Shown here piece after piece: positions 1 through 11,002 of a DNA stretch of 64,000 bases. Made by a program: the position numbers and the translations under genes. The number at the start of each line of letters is the position of its first letter. Positions within the stretch are counted from its first letter, which is position 1. The notes under the pieces were generated by a model. The model made no database searches. It saw only the letters and a program-made list of their open reading frames with translations, and was not told the DNA's origin. Origin of the DNA: Narthecium ossifragum (taxonomy: Eukaryota; Streptophyta; Magnoliopsida; Dioscoreales; Nartheciaceae); assembly GCA_963920575.1 (NCBI GenBank), contig OY986971.1, forward strand, positions 620,001-684,000, read 5' to 3'.

Positions 1-46
1 CAGCTTGTTTTCACTATGCTAATAATTTGATCTGTTGCATTACCAG

Positions 47-2187
47 ATATGGATGTACATTTCTGTTCCATTGTTTCTATATATCGGCGAGAGAACGCTT
101 CGAACCTTCCGTTCCAAGGCATACTCTGTTAAAATTTTGAAGGTACTTGAGATCATAGAGAAGAATGTTTCATCTGATATATGGATCTAATTAAAACTTA
201 TCCTAAAGTACTTGTTGTTTATACTATCAGTTGCATTATTTTCATTCAGGTTTCAGCGTTACCAGGAAATGTACTGATTCTGATAATGTCCAGACCTCAT
301 GGATTTCGATATAAAAGTGGGCAGTATATATTCCTGAAATGTCCGATGATTTCGCCATTCGAATGGTTTTAAACTTCTCCCTTGTTTCCATTTGTCTATA
401 TTCATCTCTTTCCGGGCAAAAAAAAAATCTAGCTCATGCCTGTTTTTGTGACAAAACCATGCAATAGGCATCCTTTCTCCATCACTTCTGCACCTGGGGA
501 TGATCATCTCAGTGTTCATATCCGGACCTCTGGCGACTGGACTCAGGAACTGAAGCGCATATTCGCAGAGAAGTACCTCTCTTCGTGCGGCATGGGCAGA
601 CCGGGACACCAAGAAGCGCCAGCAGATCAGAAAAGGTCGATCAATTTGCTTTATATATTGATCACCAGGGATAGCTCCATGGTTCCTTTGAGAGTTACAG
701 ATTGTGAAATTTGTTAAGTCTTCATGCAGTTTGCCAAGATTGCTTGTCGACGGGCCATACGGTGCACCGGCGCAGGACTATCGGAACTACGATGTTTTGC
801 TGCTAGTTGGGCTTGGAATTGGCGCGACACCTTTTGTTAGCATTCTTAGAGACTTGCTCAACAACATCAAAACGGCCGAGGAACTAATAATGGTAAAAAC
901 TTACTTTGCAAAGTTCAAGAATTTTTCAAAAAAATTCTTATGGAACTTAGACTGTGTCCACATGGATTTATTAGGATTCAACAACGGAAATTAGCAAGTC
1001 GAATGAGAGCATAAATAGCCTCAATTTTCCATCTGGTAGAAAGAAACCCCAGAAAACTAGTAATGCTCATTTCTACTGGGTTACAAGGGAAGCAGGTTCT
1101 TTTGAATGGTTCAAAGGTGTCATGGATGAAGTCGCAGACATGGATCAAAAGGTATCATTCCTCAGTCATTATACATACATATATATATATAGATGTACAG
1201 AAATAGACAGATATATAAGGAAGCAATATCCCGATTGACAATTTGAAACAGGGTATTATTGAGATGCACAACTATTTGACAAGCGTCTACGAAGAAGGGG
1301 ATGCAAGGACTACTCTGCTTACCATGGTTCAAGCTCTGAACCATGCCAAGCACGGCGTCGATATCGTATCAGGCACTCGGGTATTCTTCGACTTTTTCAC
1401 AATATGGGCTTCAAACAAATTCCTGTATTTTTTCAGCTCGATAGGATATTGACAAGTCAAAATGACTGAAGTATAAAGAAGTTTTTTTCCCCTGTTCTTT
1501 TTTTTCTCTTCTTTTTGCTGCTATTTGAAGTCAGGATATTGTAAAATACTAAAGATATCAGGAGGTTGTTGTTGGTCTGACTTAGACTGTTGAATTGTCT
1601 TTTGGCAGGTAAGAACACACTTTGCAAGGCCAAGCTGGAAGGAGGTGTTTGCCAGAATAGCTTCCAAGCATCCAGGTGCCACAGTAGGTAGAGCAATTAC
1701 ACCAACCACAGAACTCTTTGCTTTTTAGATGTCTTAGTCAGAAGAGTTCAACCAGTGATTTCAGACGTGAACTCCTGGTCTTCTTTGTTGTAGCTGGACC
1801 AGTCCTTTACCTGTCAACCAAATCCCTTTTAGACCTTTTTGACTCCTGAGATTGTTCAGTTTACTGCAACTGGTAGACACACCAAACCTACTAGTCAATC
1901 ACCCACCAATCAAAAGTTGAAGACTCTATTTTGACAAGAATATACTTGTTAAAATACCGATTTGAGCTGAATCGCAAAAAAAAAAGAAATGATTCGTGTT
2001 CTGATATCATGTGAATTCACAAAGGTCATTTACCCATTCTACTTTATTGATCTCAAGAGACTTAGTATTGCGCGCAGGTGTATTCTACTGCGGCACACCA
2101 GTATTAGGGAAGGAGCTGAGAAGATTATCTCATGAGCTAAGCCACAGAACCTCCACAAGATTCGACTTCCACAAGGAGTACTTTTGA
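47..2187 (+). CDS. RBOH: Respiratory burst oxidase homolog (NADPH oxidase), C-terminal exons, 5' partial
   Basis: Plasma-membrane NADPH oxidase that passes electrons from cytosolic NADPH via FAD and haem to apoplastic oxygen, making superoxide for defence and signalling (family knowledge). Eight exons join in phase with GT-AG introns: 47-142, 250-365, 468-635, 730-892, 975-1151, 1252-1380, 1609-1687, 2078-2187. They give about 345 residues, the C-terminal third of a roughly 900-residue protein. The first exon holds the last transmembrane part ([12 protein letters not shown]). Next come the FAD site ([20 protein letters not shown]), the NADPH site ([11 protein letters not shown] and [13 protein letters not shown]), [17 protein letters not shown] and the terminal FDFHKEYF before TGA. 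The EF-hands and ferric reductase core lie upstream of the window. No stop or frameshift was seen. The stretch between FAE and the SLPRLLVDG exon is less conserved and its splice site is the least certain. Confidence 0.93.
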
Positions 2188-3359
2188 ACATCAAGAAAAC
2201 ATGGGAGCAAAAATTTTGTAATTTCCAAAGTGGCCAAAGTGAAGATACCACCCAATTAAGCCTTCTTCTTCATATGTATTTGTACATAATATCACAGATA
2301 TAACTAAGAAGAAGAGAGAAAGAAAGAGAGTAGGAGATTATTTTTGCAGTTCCCATTGACAAAGAGGAGAGACTTGGGCTCTCATATTATAGAAGCTACA
2401 CATGTATACAGAATATATTTTTATCTACTGAATAGTGAATACCACATAATAGCTGGTAGCAATAAAGATGAATAATTCTTCACAATTTTCTTGTATGACT
2501 GTGTCACAGCTCTACTTGCATATGAATATATGATAGGTTTATTCTGACTGACTTTGTTTAGATTAAGATGTTGATGGCCTAACAAACAGAGTATTTTTTC
2601 AAGAACAAGCAAAAGAGATGGAAGAAAGAAACATCAAGGCACTAAGATATGTAAAGATTCCTTCTCTGATCATCATATGTGTTCATTGACTTTTTGCCAC
2701 CAATAATTGATATCTCTCTCTTTTTTTCTTTTTCTTTTTGTTTTTTTCTGAGGCCACCTCCATTATTTCATGTTGTTCCAGGATTATATACAAATGAATG
2801 AGACAACCTAACTGACAAGCCATGCATTCCCTTTGGACTGAAGGTAGATATAGTAGAGATATATGAAAGGTAGATTTTGTAAAATAGAATAATTAGGGTG
2901 ACAAAATTAATTTAAACTTTTTAGTATTTGAAACTTATTGCTAGATTTTGAATGATTATTGAATGCCATGTGCACAAAGAATAAAGCCAAAACTGATAAT
3001 AAACAAGAAGTAGAAGAAGAAATAAGCGTGAGATGTGAAATTAAAAAATATATGAAATTTTTTGAAAGAAATCGAAGAATATTCACCTAAATTTCATAAG
3101 TGATAAAATAATTAACCCCCTCTTATGGATCAACAAACAAATCAAACTCATGTACTTTGTTTTATTGACAGACTTTATTGGTTATCTCGATGAGATTTCT
3201 ATCTTGAAGGCGTATATAATTGTCGAAGTTGATAGAATTTTGCATCAATTTTGGACTCTAAATCTGTTCGTTGCTTCATTCACTACTGTTCATTGGGTCA
3301 TCACTCTACTGTGTAGATGTTGCTTGGTGACATCTGATTTTGAATAAGAGAACACAGTA
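2188..3359. other. Spacer: RBOH 3' flank, no gene seen
   Basis: AT-rich sequence between the RBOH stop and the 44-bp repeats. It probably contains the RBOH 3' UTR. Short open frames at 2421-2612 and 3150-3347 have no recognisable motif and are treated as chance. Confidence 0.5.
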
Positions 3360-3490
3360 GTGGGCCCAATCAAAAGGCCTTTCTCGTCAGAGCTCTTCAA
3401 GTTGTGGGCCCAATTAAAAGGCTGTTCTCGTTGTAGCTCTTCGGTTGTGGGCCAAATCAAAAGGGCGCTTCCCGTCAGAGCTCTTCAAGT
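3360..3490. repeat. Three tandem units of about 43-44 bp
   Basis: Three diverged copies of a unit starting GTGGGCC(C/A)AAT begin at 3360, 3404 and 3447. Each contains an AAAAGG word and an AGCTCTTC word. The third copy is followed by a fainter relic. The GGGCC words resemble plant site II (TGGGCC/T) elements, but no gene start lies nearby. A minisatellite is the simplest reading. Confidence 0.7.
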
Positions 3491-3852
3491 TATTTGCCCA
3501 AATTGGCTGTTCTATTAGCTTATTGGGAGACTGGGCTTGGGCTTTCTAACCCCAAACCAGAATATAGACTGATGATTGCAATTGCAATGCCGGATAATGA
3601 ATTTATGATCCATTAGCCGGCAAAGATTTATAAACTTAGTAATTAATTCAGGAATTCTCAAGGAAAACAAAATTATCTATGTCTGAAACAATCGCAGCTT
3701 TGTCTAGAAGCCTATGAAGAAACAGTAAGCTAACTAGCTCAGTGAAGCATAATACTCAAAGAATTACTTCTCTCCTATGTGAGTTCTCTAATACATTAGC
3801 ATATTAGTTTGAAATGCAAAATTTGCAACTTACCTAAATTCATCTGTATGTG

Positions 3853-5205
3853 CTAACCTGCGAATTCCCATCGATGTTGGCATCGTTTATCTTGCACCTC
3901 ATACAACATTCTGCTATCTATGGGGACCCTAAGTTCCAATTTTCGGAAGCAAGCAACCAAAACTTGAGATACTTTTGTTAGTGGACTGCCTCCAGGTTCT
4001 CGCAGCCTATAACTCAATGTTCCATAGAGAAATGTTCCTATAGCCAGTACCATGCAAAGTGTAGCAATGCCATAACCAATTGCCAAGTCCACAAACTGTT
4101 GTATCCATACTAGTACAGTGCTTGAAGCAAGAGCACCAACATTGATGCAGAAATAGAACCAATTGAAGAATAATCCTTTCTCATGCCTATCTCCTGGGCT
4201 GCACCTAATGGAAGCAGTGATGACTTGATGCCACCACTGCCAAAGGCTATGAGGTACAAGCCAGAGTAAAAGATAAGCTTCTGAGCTTCAGATGCTGGAA
4301 GACAATAGTTTCAATGGCATGGAGGGGGTTTTAGAGATGGCAACGAGGCTGAGATTGTGATAATTGTCGTACCCTACACAGTCAAGAAAAAACTGAGACT
4401 ACATTCCATTAAAATGATTCAATGGGAAGATAGACATCTCCTGGCAATGACATACCACAAGACTTGTCAAGGAGGAGAACATGATCATCTTATAGCTTCC
4501 CCAATATGAATCTGCTATAAGAGCACCCAATAAGGGGGTGATGAAACTTGTTCCTGTCCATGTGGTGATGCTTGTCGCAATAGTCGAATTACTTTCGTGA
4601 AGGATATTGCAAAGATAGATCACCAAATAGTCAAATTACTCTCTAGGCATTCAAATACTGCAGGATAAAGAACCATGTTTCTGCTTAGATACTAAAGACT
4701 GGATTTTGTAGCAGAAAAGCATATGAAGCTTCCATTCCTATTCAATCAGCGAGACATTAACATATGGTACTGCTAAAACTCTGATTCCATGTTAAAATTC
4801 ACAAATCATCTCATAAAATTTAACTAATGGCAAAAGAGTGAATTTTCAATCATTGAGATTGCACTTTAACAAGTATCAAAACATACAAATAATCAAGAAT
4901 ATTATATAGGACTTACCTAATATTACTGCAGTCTGCAGGTGCTCCCAAATTACTCGCTTGCCAATGAGTAAATGTCCTTCCAGGAATTTCCAATGACATG
5001 TCTACAGTGCTCTTTCTCTTTAAAGCATCCTGAAAAGCACAGCTTTCATTTCATACCATGTTACCACTCAAAGTTACCTGAGTGACCAACCTTGTGCTAG
5101 AATGCTGCTCTAAACTAGGAAATCTGAAGCTTTATCTCTGGAGATTACCTCATGTAGCAATAACCTGTTGTCTTCTCTTTCACCCATCAAACTCCCACTC
5201 TCCAT
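3853..5205 (-). pseudogene. NRT1/PTR family (POT) transporter, truncated and frameshifted
   Basis: Proton-coupled nitrate or peptide transporters of this family have 12 membrane helices. A plausible first exon starts at the ATG at 5205 and runs to 5149, followed by an exon around 5035-4918 (DALKRKSTVDMSLEIPGRTF). Exon-like pieces then show family motifs: TTWTGTSFITPLLGALIADSYWG (4600-4450 region; the ADSYWG motif is diagnostic), GLYLIAFGSGGIKSSLLPLG (4290-4200) and NWFYFCINVGALASSTVLVW to PGGSPLTKVSQVLVACFRK (4180-3853). Two things break it. The exon before VIYLCNILHE lacks the usual RLAYYG segment and meets an in-frame TAA, and the frame shifts between PLGAAQ and the NWFYF block, where the QFDD region is deleted. 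The second half of the transporter (helices 7-12) was not found. The residual similarity fits the NPF8 (peptide transporter) type, which is an inference. Confidence 0.8.
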
Positions 5206-6079
5206 GGCTTCGTCTGCTCCACTGAGACCCTTTTTCTTCCTGCTTCTTGCCAATCACAGAGAGCTTTAAGTATCATGTCAGCCAAACAAGTATGAATATC
5301 CATGTGGCTACAATGAAGTCTTCTGCTTCCACGTGGCTAGTTAATTGTTTAGGGCCCACCGGCTATGCTCGGTTGGTCAACTCATCAAATCTAGTCCTCA
5401 TTCCAAGTCTCATCTCCTTGACTGCCAACATGAGCTCATAAATTGCTGATCTATATATATCCTGCTTCAAGGTTTTTCCTCTTTTTTCAGTTTAAGCAGA
5501 ACAAAGAGAAACACATGTTTCTACCCTTCTTCTTTCATAACGGCTCTCTCCTCCCAAGCAAGGATCATGCATTCCAAAACAGCAACATGCAAGAAGACCT
5601 CTCCCTCCTTTCTTGCAAGTCTCAGCTATAAAAATGCAATGAAGACTTCATCGTCTCTCTATCTCTCATGGATCCATCACCTTCTTCATTCCCACCACCC
5701 GAAAAGAGCAGCAAGATACCTTCTTTTAGACATTCCCACAACCAAGTAGAGTGCACTGCCATCTATCTCTATATGACTATATCCTCACCTCCTTCGTTTT
5801 CCTCGTCAACTTCCAATCTCTCACCATCCAAAAAACCACAAGCCATCCACCATCGTTACCCACACTGATGGCCCCAATCCCCAAGGACCCAAGTGTCCCC
5901 CCCCCCCCCCCCCTACAAGCACCCAAACAATACATGGTTCATGAGCACCCCCTTACCGGCCGCGCCGCCAACGGACTCCCCGAGCTTTTCATCTTCCCAT
6001 CACGCCACAACCACCCCTCCAACAAGATCTTATGCCTGAACACCCGCAACAAGTCCTAAGAAAAAAAAAAGAACAACAT
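5206..6079. other. Spacer with poly-C tract and an unrecognised small open frame
   Basis: Upstream region of the NPF pseudogene. An open frame at 5751-6059 (+) reads through a C-homopolymer near 5900-5914 and ends in a basic tail. I recognise no family in it and do not claim a gene. Confidence 0.3.
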
Positions 6080-6150
6080 TGCACCAGCCGGGAATCGAAC
6101 CCGGGTCTGTACCGTGGCAGGGTACTATTCTACCACTAGACCACTGGTGC
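6080..6150 (-). tRNA. tRNA-Gly (anticodon GCC)
   Basis: On the minus strand the sequence folds as a standard 71-nt cloverleaf. The 7-bp acceptor stem pairs GCACCAG with CTGGTGC. The D-arm region is GTCTAGTGGTAGAAT (A-box type). The anticodon stem GTACC/GGTAC encloses CTGCCAC, giving anticodon GCC. The T-arm is CGGGTTCGATTCCCGG (B-box type), and A is the discriminator base. No intron. On the downstream (minus) side a run of T follows within about 15 bases, as expected for a pol III terminator. This is the common plant nuclear tRNA-Gly(GCC). Confidence 0.97.
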
Positions 6151-6560
6151 TGTTCATGTCAGTTATTGCAACAATGATCTTGTAACCTAAATCCTCAAAG
6201 TTAATTCTTAGCATCAAGATATATAATTGGAGGTGATCTTCAATCCTTGATGCTAAGACGAATTAAGAACTAAGATCATAGTATTTTGTCTACAGTTTGA
6301 TGCAATGTCACGAGCAAATCAATTACCTTTTGACCCCCTCCATGCAGCTTGATACAAACCCCACCAAAGGCCCCCAAATGTACTTTGATATATTATATTT
6401 GTAATTGCTGCGAATTGGTGGAAGAGTGGGAGTCCTTGATCCGAATGATACCAGAATTTTGTTTAATTTGCTATGTAGGTTAAACAAAGTTCTGTGATGG
6501 TTGCTTGGTTTTATCATACTTATGATATGATAATTAATTTGACTAGTGCCACTATTAATC
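6151..6560. other. Spacer, nothing recognised
   Basis: AT-rich sequence between the tRNA and the RNase H-like fragment. It has a short inverted duplication near 6190-6270 (a CATCAAG-type word and its complement) but no gene signal. Confidence 0.4.
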
Positions 6561-6574
6561 TTAATTGCATCAAT

Positions 6575-6650
6575 ACAGGGAAGGAAATGCCTTAGCAGAT
6601 GGTTTAGCTAAGCTTGGAGCTGCAGGGATATCAGAATCCTGCTCCTCACA
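6575..6650 (+). pseudogene. Fragment of a retroelement-type RNase H domain
   Basis: The translation reads QYREGNALADGLAKLGA, matching the last RNase H motif (R-x-x-N-x-x-A-D) of plant LINE ORF2 proteins and related RNase H-fold proteins. Only about 25 residues are recognisable and neither side continues the domain. It could be the 3' remnant of an old LINE or one exon of a lost RNase H-like gene. An ACAG acceptor-like site precedes it. Confidence 0.5.
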
Positions 6651-7962
6651 CACTCACTCACTTACCCAAGGAGTTGCTGGGTATTTTTCATTTGGATGGA
6701 TTTGGCATGCCCCAAATTCGTCACCCTCTTTAAGCATTCTTAATTTGCTACTTTTGCTTAGCTTCATTCGTAAAAGGATTCATATAAACACCGGTAGCAA
6801 CTTATGACAGTATAAATGTATAACTACAGCACCTGATGATTATATATAATATAGCAACTTAATTATACTATACTATACTATACTATACTTATAGCAGCTG
6901 ATCGATGATTATTGTGGAGTCCGATTCCAATATGTAGCAGTTGATACCTGCCTTCAATGGACATCGGGTTTAGCGTTTGACTAAGCTCGATCATTTAATT
7001 TCGTCTGATCAAGTTTTGATACTAATGTTTGATTTTGTCATGATTTCTGCTTATAATATTCTGATCAGGGCTTGTAACTTAAAGGCGCGCGCATGTACGT
7101 AATTGCATGCATGCTCGGTGGTGCCGGCGAACAAGCTAGGAATATATGTATTCGACTAGCTAGCCATGGCAAGATGCGTGCTGTAATGCGGTAGGACGTA
7201 CCTCATCACCCTAGTTTTGGGCAAAACTAATCAAAAAAACTTAGGGATGACAGTATATATATCTTCACTTCAGAGTAGGAAACAGCCATTCATTTATTAT
7301 AAGGTAATGTTTCTTAGAAAAAAACTAAAAAATTATAGCAAAATTGAGTGTATTTTTCAAGCAATTGCATCCAATGAACAAGAGATCTAAGAAAACTAAT
7401 CAGCAAAATAATTGGCATGTTGCGTATGAAAAATTTGGTCCTGATTTGCTGAAATCTTCTTTCTAGCATTCTCTATGTATGTTATACTATTAATATATAT
7501 TTTAACTCATCATTTCTCTCTCGTGATTTAAGTTTTTGGACTGAGTGATTAAAGCTAACATATAGTATCAAAGCATATATAGGTCTTATCTTTGAACCAA
7601 ACTTTAATTAAATATTCATGTATCTCCAAACATGCATATCAACAATTCAATGATCTGCTCTAGATCGATCTTTGCTCTTATTGATTTAGTAAGAAGATGT
7701 TTGCTTTTCTTTCTTTCGTGCAGCATACTTGTTTTAACTTCGAATTCAACGCATCAAAAGTCGATTTGTGTAAAATGAATTTGACTGTTCGCCACACGAA
7801 AGGCAATTCTAGAGAACTCATGGAGCCAAACTTGCCCCCATTTCGTGTCTTCAAAACCAGTGTAGTCGTATAGGTGCAAGAGAATAAATCCAATCAATAT
7901 ATATATGTCTTAAAAAAATCGCATTGACAAAATTATTTCTTAAATTTTCACACTTATCAAAC

Positions 7963-7965
<3 letters not shown>

Positions 7966-8009
<44 letters not shown>
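7966..8009. repeat. (AT)n microsatellite
   Basis: Uninterrupted alternating AT of about 40 bp. Confidence 0.9.
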
Positions 8010-8011
<2 letters not shown>

Positions 8012-8219
8012 GTTCATGAGACTGCTTTAGAATCTGCATATTTTTGTCACAGTATCCTTTTTTTTGCCGAGTGGCAGTTGATCATCTTGCTTGTTGCCAC
8101 TAAAAGCAGTGACGTGTACGTGCATAGATTTTAGAGAGACCATGCATTAATTCTGTAATTTCTTGATGTAGAACAGTAGAAGACTTAATTAATAAAAGGA
8201 AATCTGATCTCTATCTCTG

Positions 8220-8220
<1 letters not shown>

Positions 8221-8258
<38 letters not shown>
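8221..8258. repeat. (TC)n microsatellite
   Basis: Pure CT dinucleotide run of roughly 38 bp. Confidence 0.9.
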
Positions 8259-8262
<4 letters not shown>

Positions 8263-8483
8263 AGTATGAGTAGGTGCAGTTGGTGTGAAAGATTTTTTGG
8301 ACAGAATGTAGTCGATCTCACGGAGAAGGCGATCGAGAGCTTCGCTTTGTGCATGGATTTCTAGATTTGGTAGTCCACCACCGTCCTCTTTCTTCTTCCT
8401 CTAATAAGAACCTTACGCTTCATGCAAGGATGTACCATTTCCCTAACAAGTAACAATCAAGATCATCATTCTTTACAAACGCA

Positions 8484-8487
<4 letters not shown>

Positions 8488-8551
<64 letters not shown>
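8488..8551. repeat. (AT)n microsatellite
   Basis: Pure AT run of roughly 64 bp. It accounts for the Tyr/Ile-repeat open frame around it. Confidence 0.9.
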
Positions 8552-8552
<1 letters not shown>

Positions 8553-10986
8553 TCTCTTTAATTTCCTAAAACACTCCACTCAACCGATCGATCAGACTTA
8601 TCTTGATCTCTTCCATGCATTAATTCAATAGAAGCTTCATGCATGGACTGTTTGGTGAACCCTAAACCCTAGGTCAGAGCCCTCCAACACTAGCTAGCGT
8701 AGTGGTTCCACTCGCGTGGTGGTTGATGGCTTGAATTGAATATATATGGCACTGTAGAAGGCCCTTTTGATTGGATAAATGAGATTGTGGTGTATTAATT
8801 GTTCTATATATGCTTCATTTCATAATGGAAGTTATCAATGCAGAATGAGTTGAGAGTCCATTTATGCATACAACTATATAAGAGCTTACGTGCATGCTCA
8901 AATCTCAACCATATTTCTTATGGTAGGAAAAGGGATATTTCTGTTTCAAGTACATATATATATCATGTTCCCACGTTAAGTGTTATTTGTATGATAATTA
9001 AGTAGAGCTCACTCTATCAAGTATATTAAGAAAGCTTAAACCAAGTTTTGGTGCACAGGTATATATCTTGTTAGACAATTAATATTCATGATCTCCTTTT
9101 ATTAGTTTCTAATTAAAGTAGAGCTTCATGCATGTCATACGTAACTGATCGAGCTATATATGTAATTTGTAAGTCGCATAAACAAATTAAAAAAAAAACA
9201 TTATATGAAATTCACTGTCGAAAAATGGATGGCTCTGTTTGTGTCTCCATATTTTATAGTTGCATGCATGCATGCATGCATGCAGGCGACCTAAAGTATA
9301 CTCTACAAAGTAACAACAATTTCAATACGTATACACATAACATGCATGCATCTACGTACGTATATATATACACCGGCCGGGGCAACATTAACTTGATCAA
9401 GTGTTATCGAATATTCATAGCATATTTCATCGGAAACTAACTGCAGATGTATTTTTATAATAAAAAAATTCGTAGATTGGAGTGATCTTTTTTTAAAGAA
9501 AAAAATTCCAAGATAATTTTGTCGATAATTTTGTTGACTGATTTGAACTTTATATGCAGGATGTCATCCATTTGAATAATCATGCATACACTATACACAC
9601 ACAAGTTGGATATTAATTACTAATTCATGTACCCTTTCAAATGGTGATATTTGTCGACAGTCTCCCTCTAAATTTTGAAATTTACGTGCTTATAAATATC
9701 ATATTTTATCTAAACATCCTTATGTATCGGTGAATTTTGACCATGGAAAATTTTAATTTATGAAGTTGCTCAGGGTCAATAGCAACTCTAAAATTTAAAA
9801 TCAGTTATAAAGATATTTAAATCGAATAAATTATTTTATACGGGAATATATAGAGATAAACTTTAGGGGGTATTGAGATAAATGTCGTCATATGAAAGGA
9901 TGTATAAAAAACGCTCTCAAAAACCCACATATATATGGTAATTGCATATTTAGACATCATTCCTAACTAAAAATATATTAAATTTTGAAAAAATGAGATG
10001 AATAAGTCAAATCCCGGGGAATCCTAAGCACTTGTTTGGTATGGTCCCCCATTTCTACTCCATTAAACGCTAAAAATAATTATTACTATTTTATCCGTAT
10101 TCAATCTACCATCATCGCTCAATATTATCATCTCCCCGTTCTTCAATTTTACTTTTTCTCATTATATCCCCACCTCCTTAAATTTTGTCTAACACTATAC
10201 TCCTGGATCACAGGCTATGATCCATCAAATCTGGAGAGATTCCATTCACTGGCTTTCACAATAAACACACGCTGAGCTGCCCTCGTACTTATTCCTAGAC
10301 ATGGGGTAACGTGACAACATGACTCGCTGAAGTTAATGATGAGAGGGCCATGCATCATGCATGCATTGATGATCTGACGTACGTCTCTGAACCGACTCGC
10401 GACATTCATGTCGTGCGCGCACTTATTAACAAGTCAAGCAAGAAAACGACTTCGCCGCCGGCGGAGAAATCCATCGCCGGAGATGTCGAGCAGGCTGAGC
10501 TAATGGCATCTGGGAGGCCATGCATGCATTTATAAAGGAGTGTGCTTGATTTGACTCCATGAAAACTATGGAGTACCTGAACGATCAACATCTTGTGTGT
10601 GTCCCCATGGATTGATAGATGCATAGGAATGGCCTTGGCTGCGGATAGAGTAACCATTAATGCTGGCATAGGAGTGATTTGTACTGACGTCGTTTGGTCT
10701 AGGAGACTCTGGGAACCCATGCCCAGAGTGGCATGCATGCCTCAGCTGTCTCTTTGCATATAATTGCTGTTTTAATGCCATTTACGTACATGCGTGGATC
10801 TACTTAAATATTTTTTTAAGTCCTTTATTCTCGCATATATACTTGGGTTTAATAAGTCCGGGTCAATATATGTTCTTTAATTATCAAGATATCTAATCAA
10901 TTTGTGTGGCATATTTCATACCATGCAGCTAATTAGAGTTGGTTCTCCGTGGCATGCATATATATATGAAGTATATATGGGACGCA

Positions 10987-11002
10987 ACAATAGACCTGGT
11001 AG
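10987..11002. repeat. Target-site duplication, left copy, of LINE 1
   Basis: The 16-bp word ACAATAGACCTGGTAG at 10987-11002 is repeated exactly at 15181-15196, directly after the poly(A) tail. The leading A is ambiguous with the tail. Confidence 0.95.

Larger units (their letters stand above)
6700..10885. other. Long AT-rich intergenic region, no gene seen
   Basis: About 4 kb without a convincing coding exon. It contains (AT)n at about 7966-8009 and 8488-8551, (TC)n at about 8221-8258, a (TGCA)n tract near 9262-9284, and many ATGCATGC words. At 10034 a TGTTTGGTATGG word resembles one end of the TTTGGT-type MITEs seen elsewhere in the window, but the matching end was not found. Open frames that cross the AT repeats are artefacts of the repeats. 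Confidence 0.5.

Noticed and set aside
8422..8631. Open frame with Tyr-Ile repeats
   Set aside because: Translation of an (AT)n microsatellite.
10406..10738. A 110-residue minus-strand frame
   Set aside because: No recognisable domain, no splice or promoter context, and overlapping frames on both strands.
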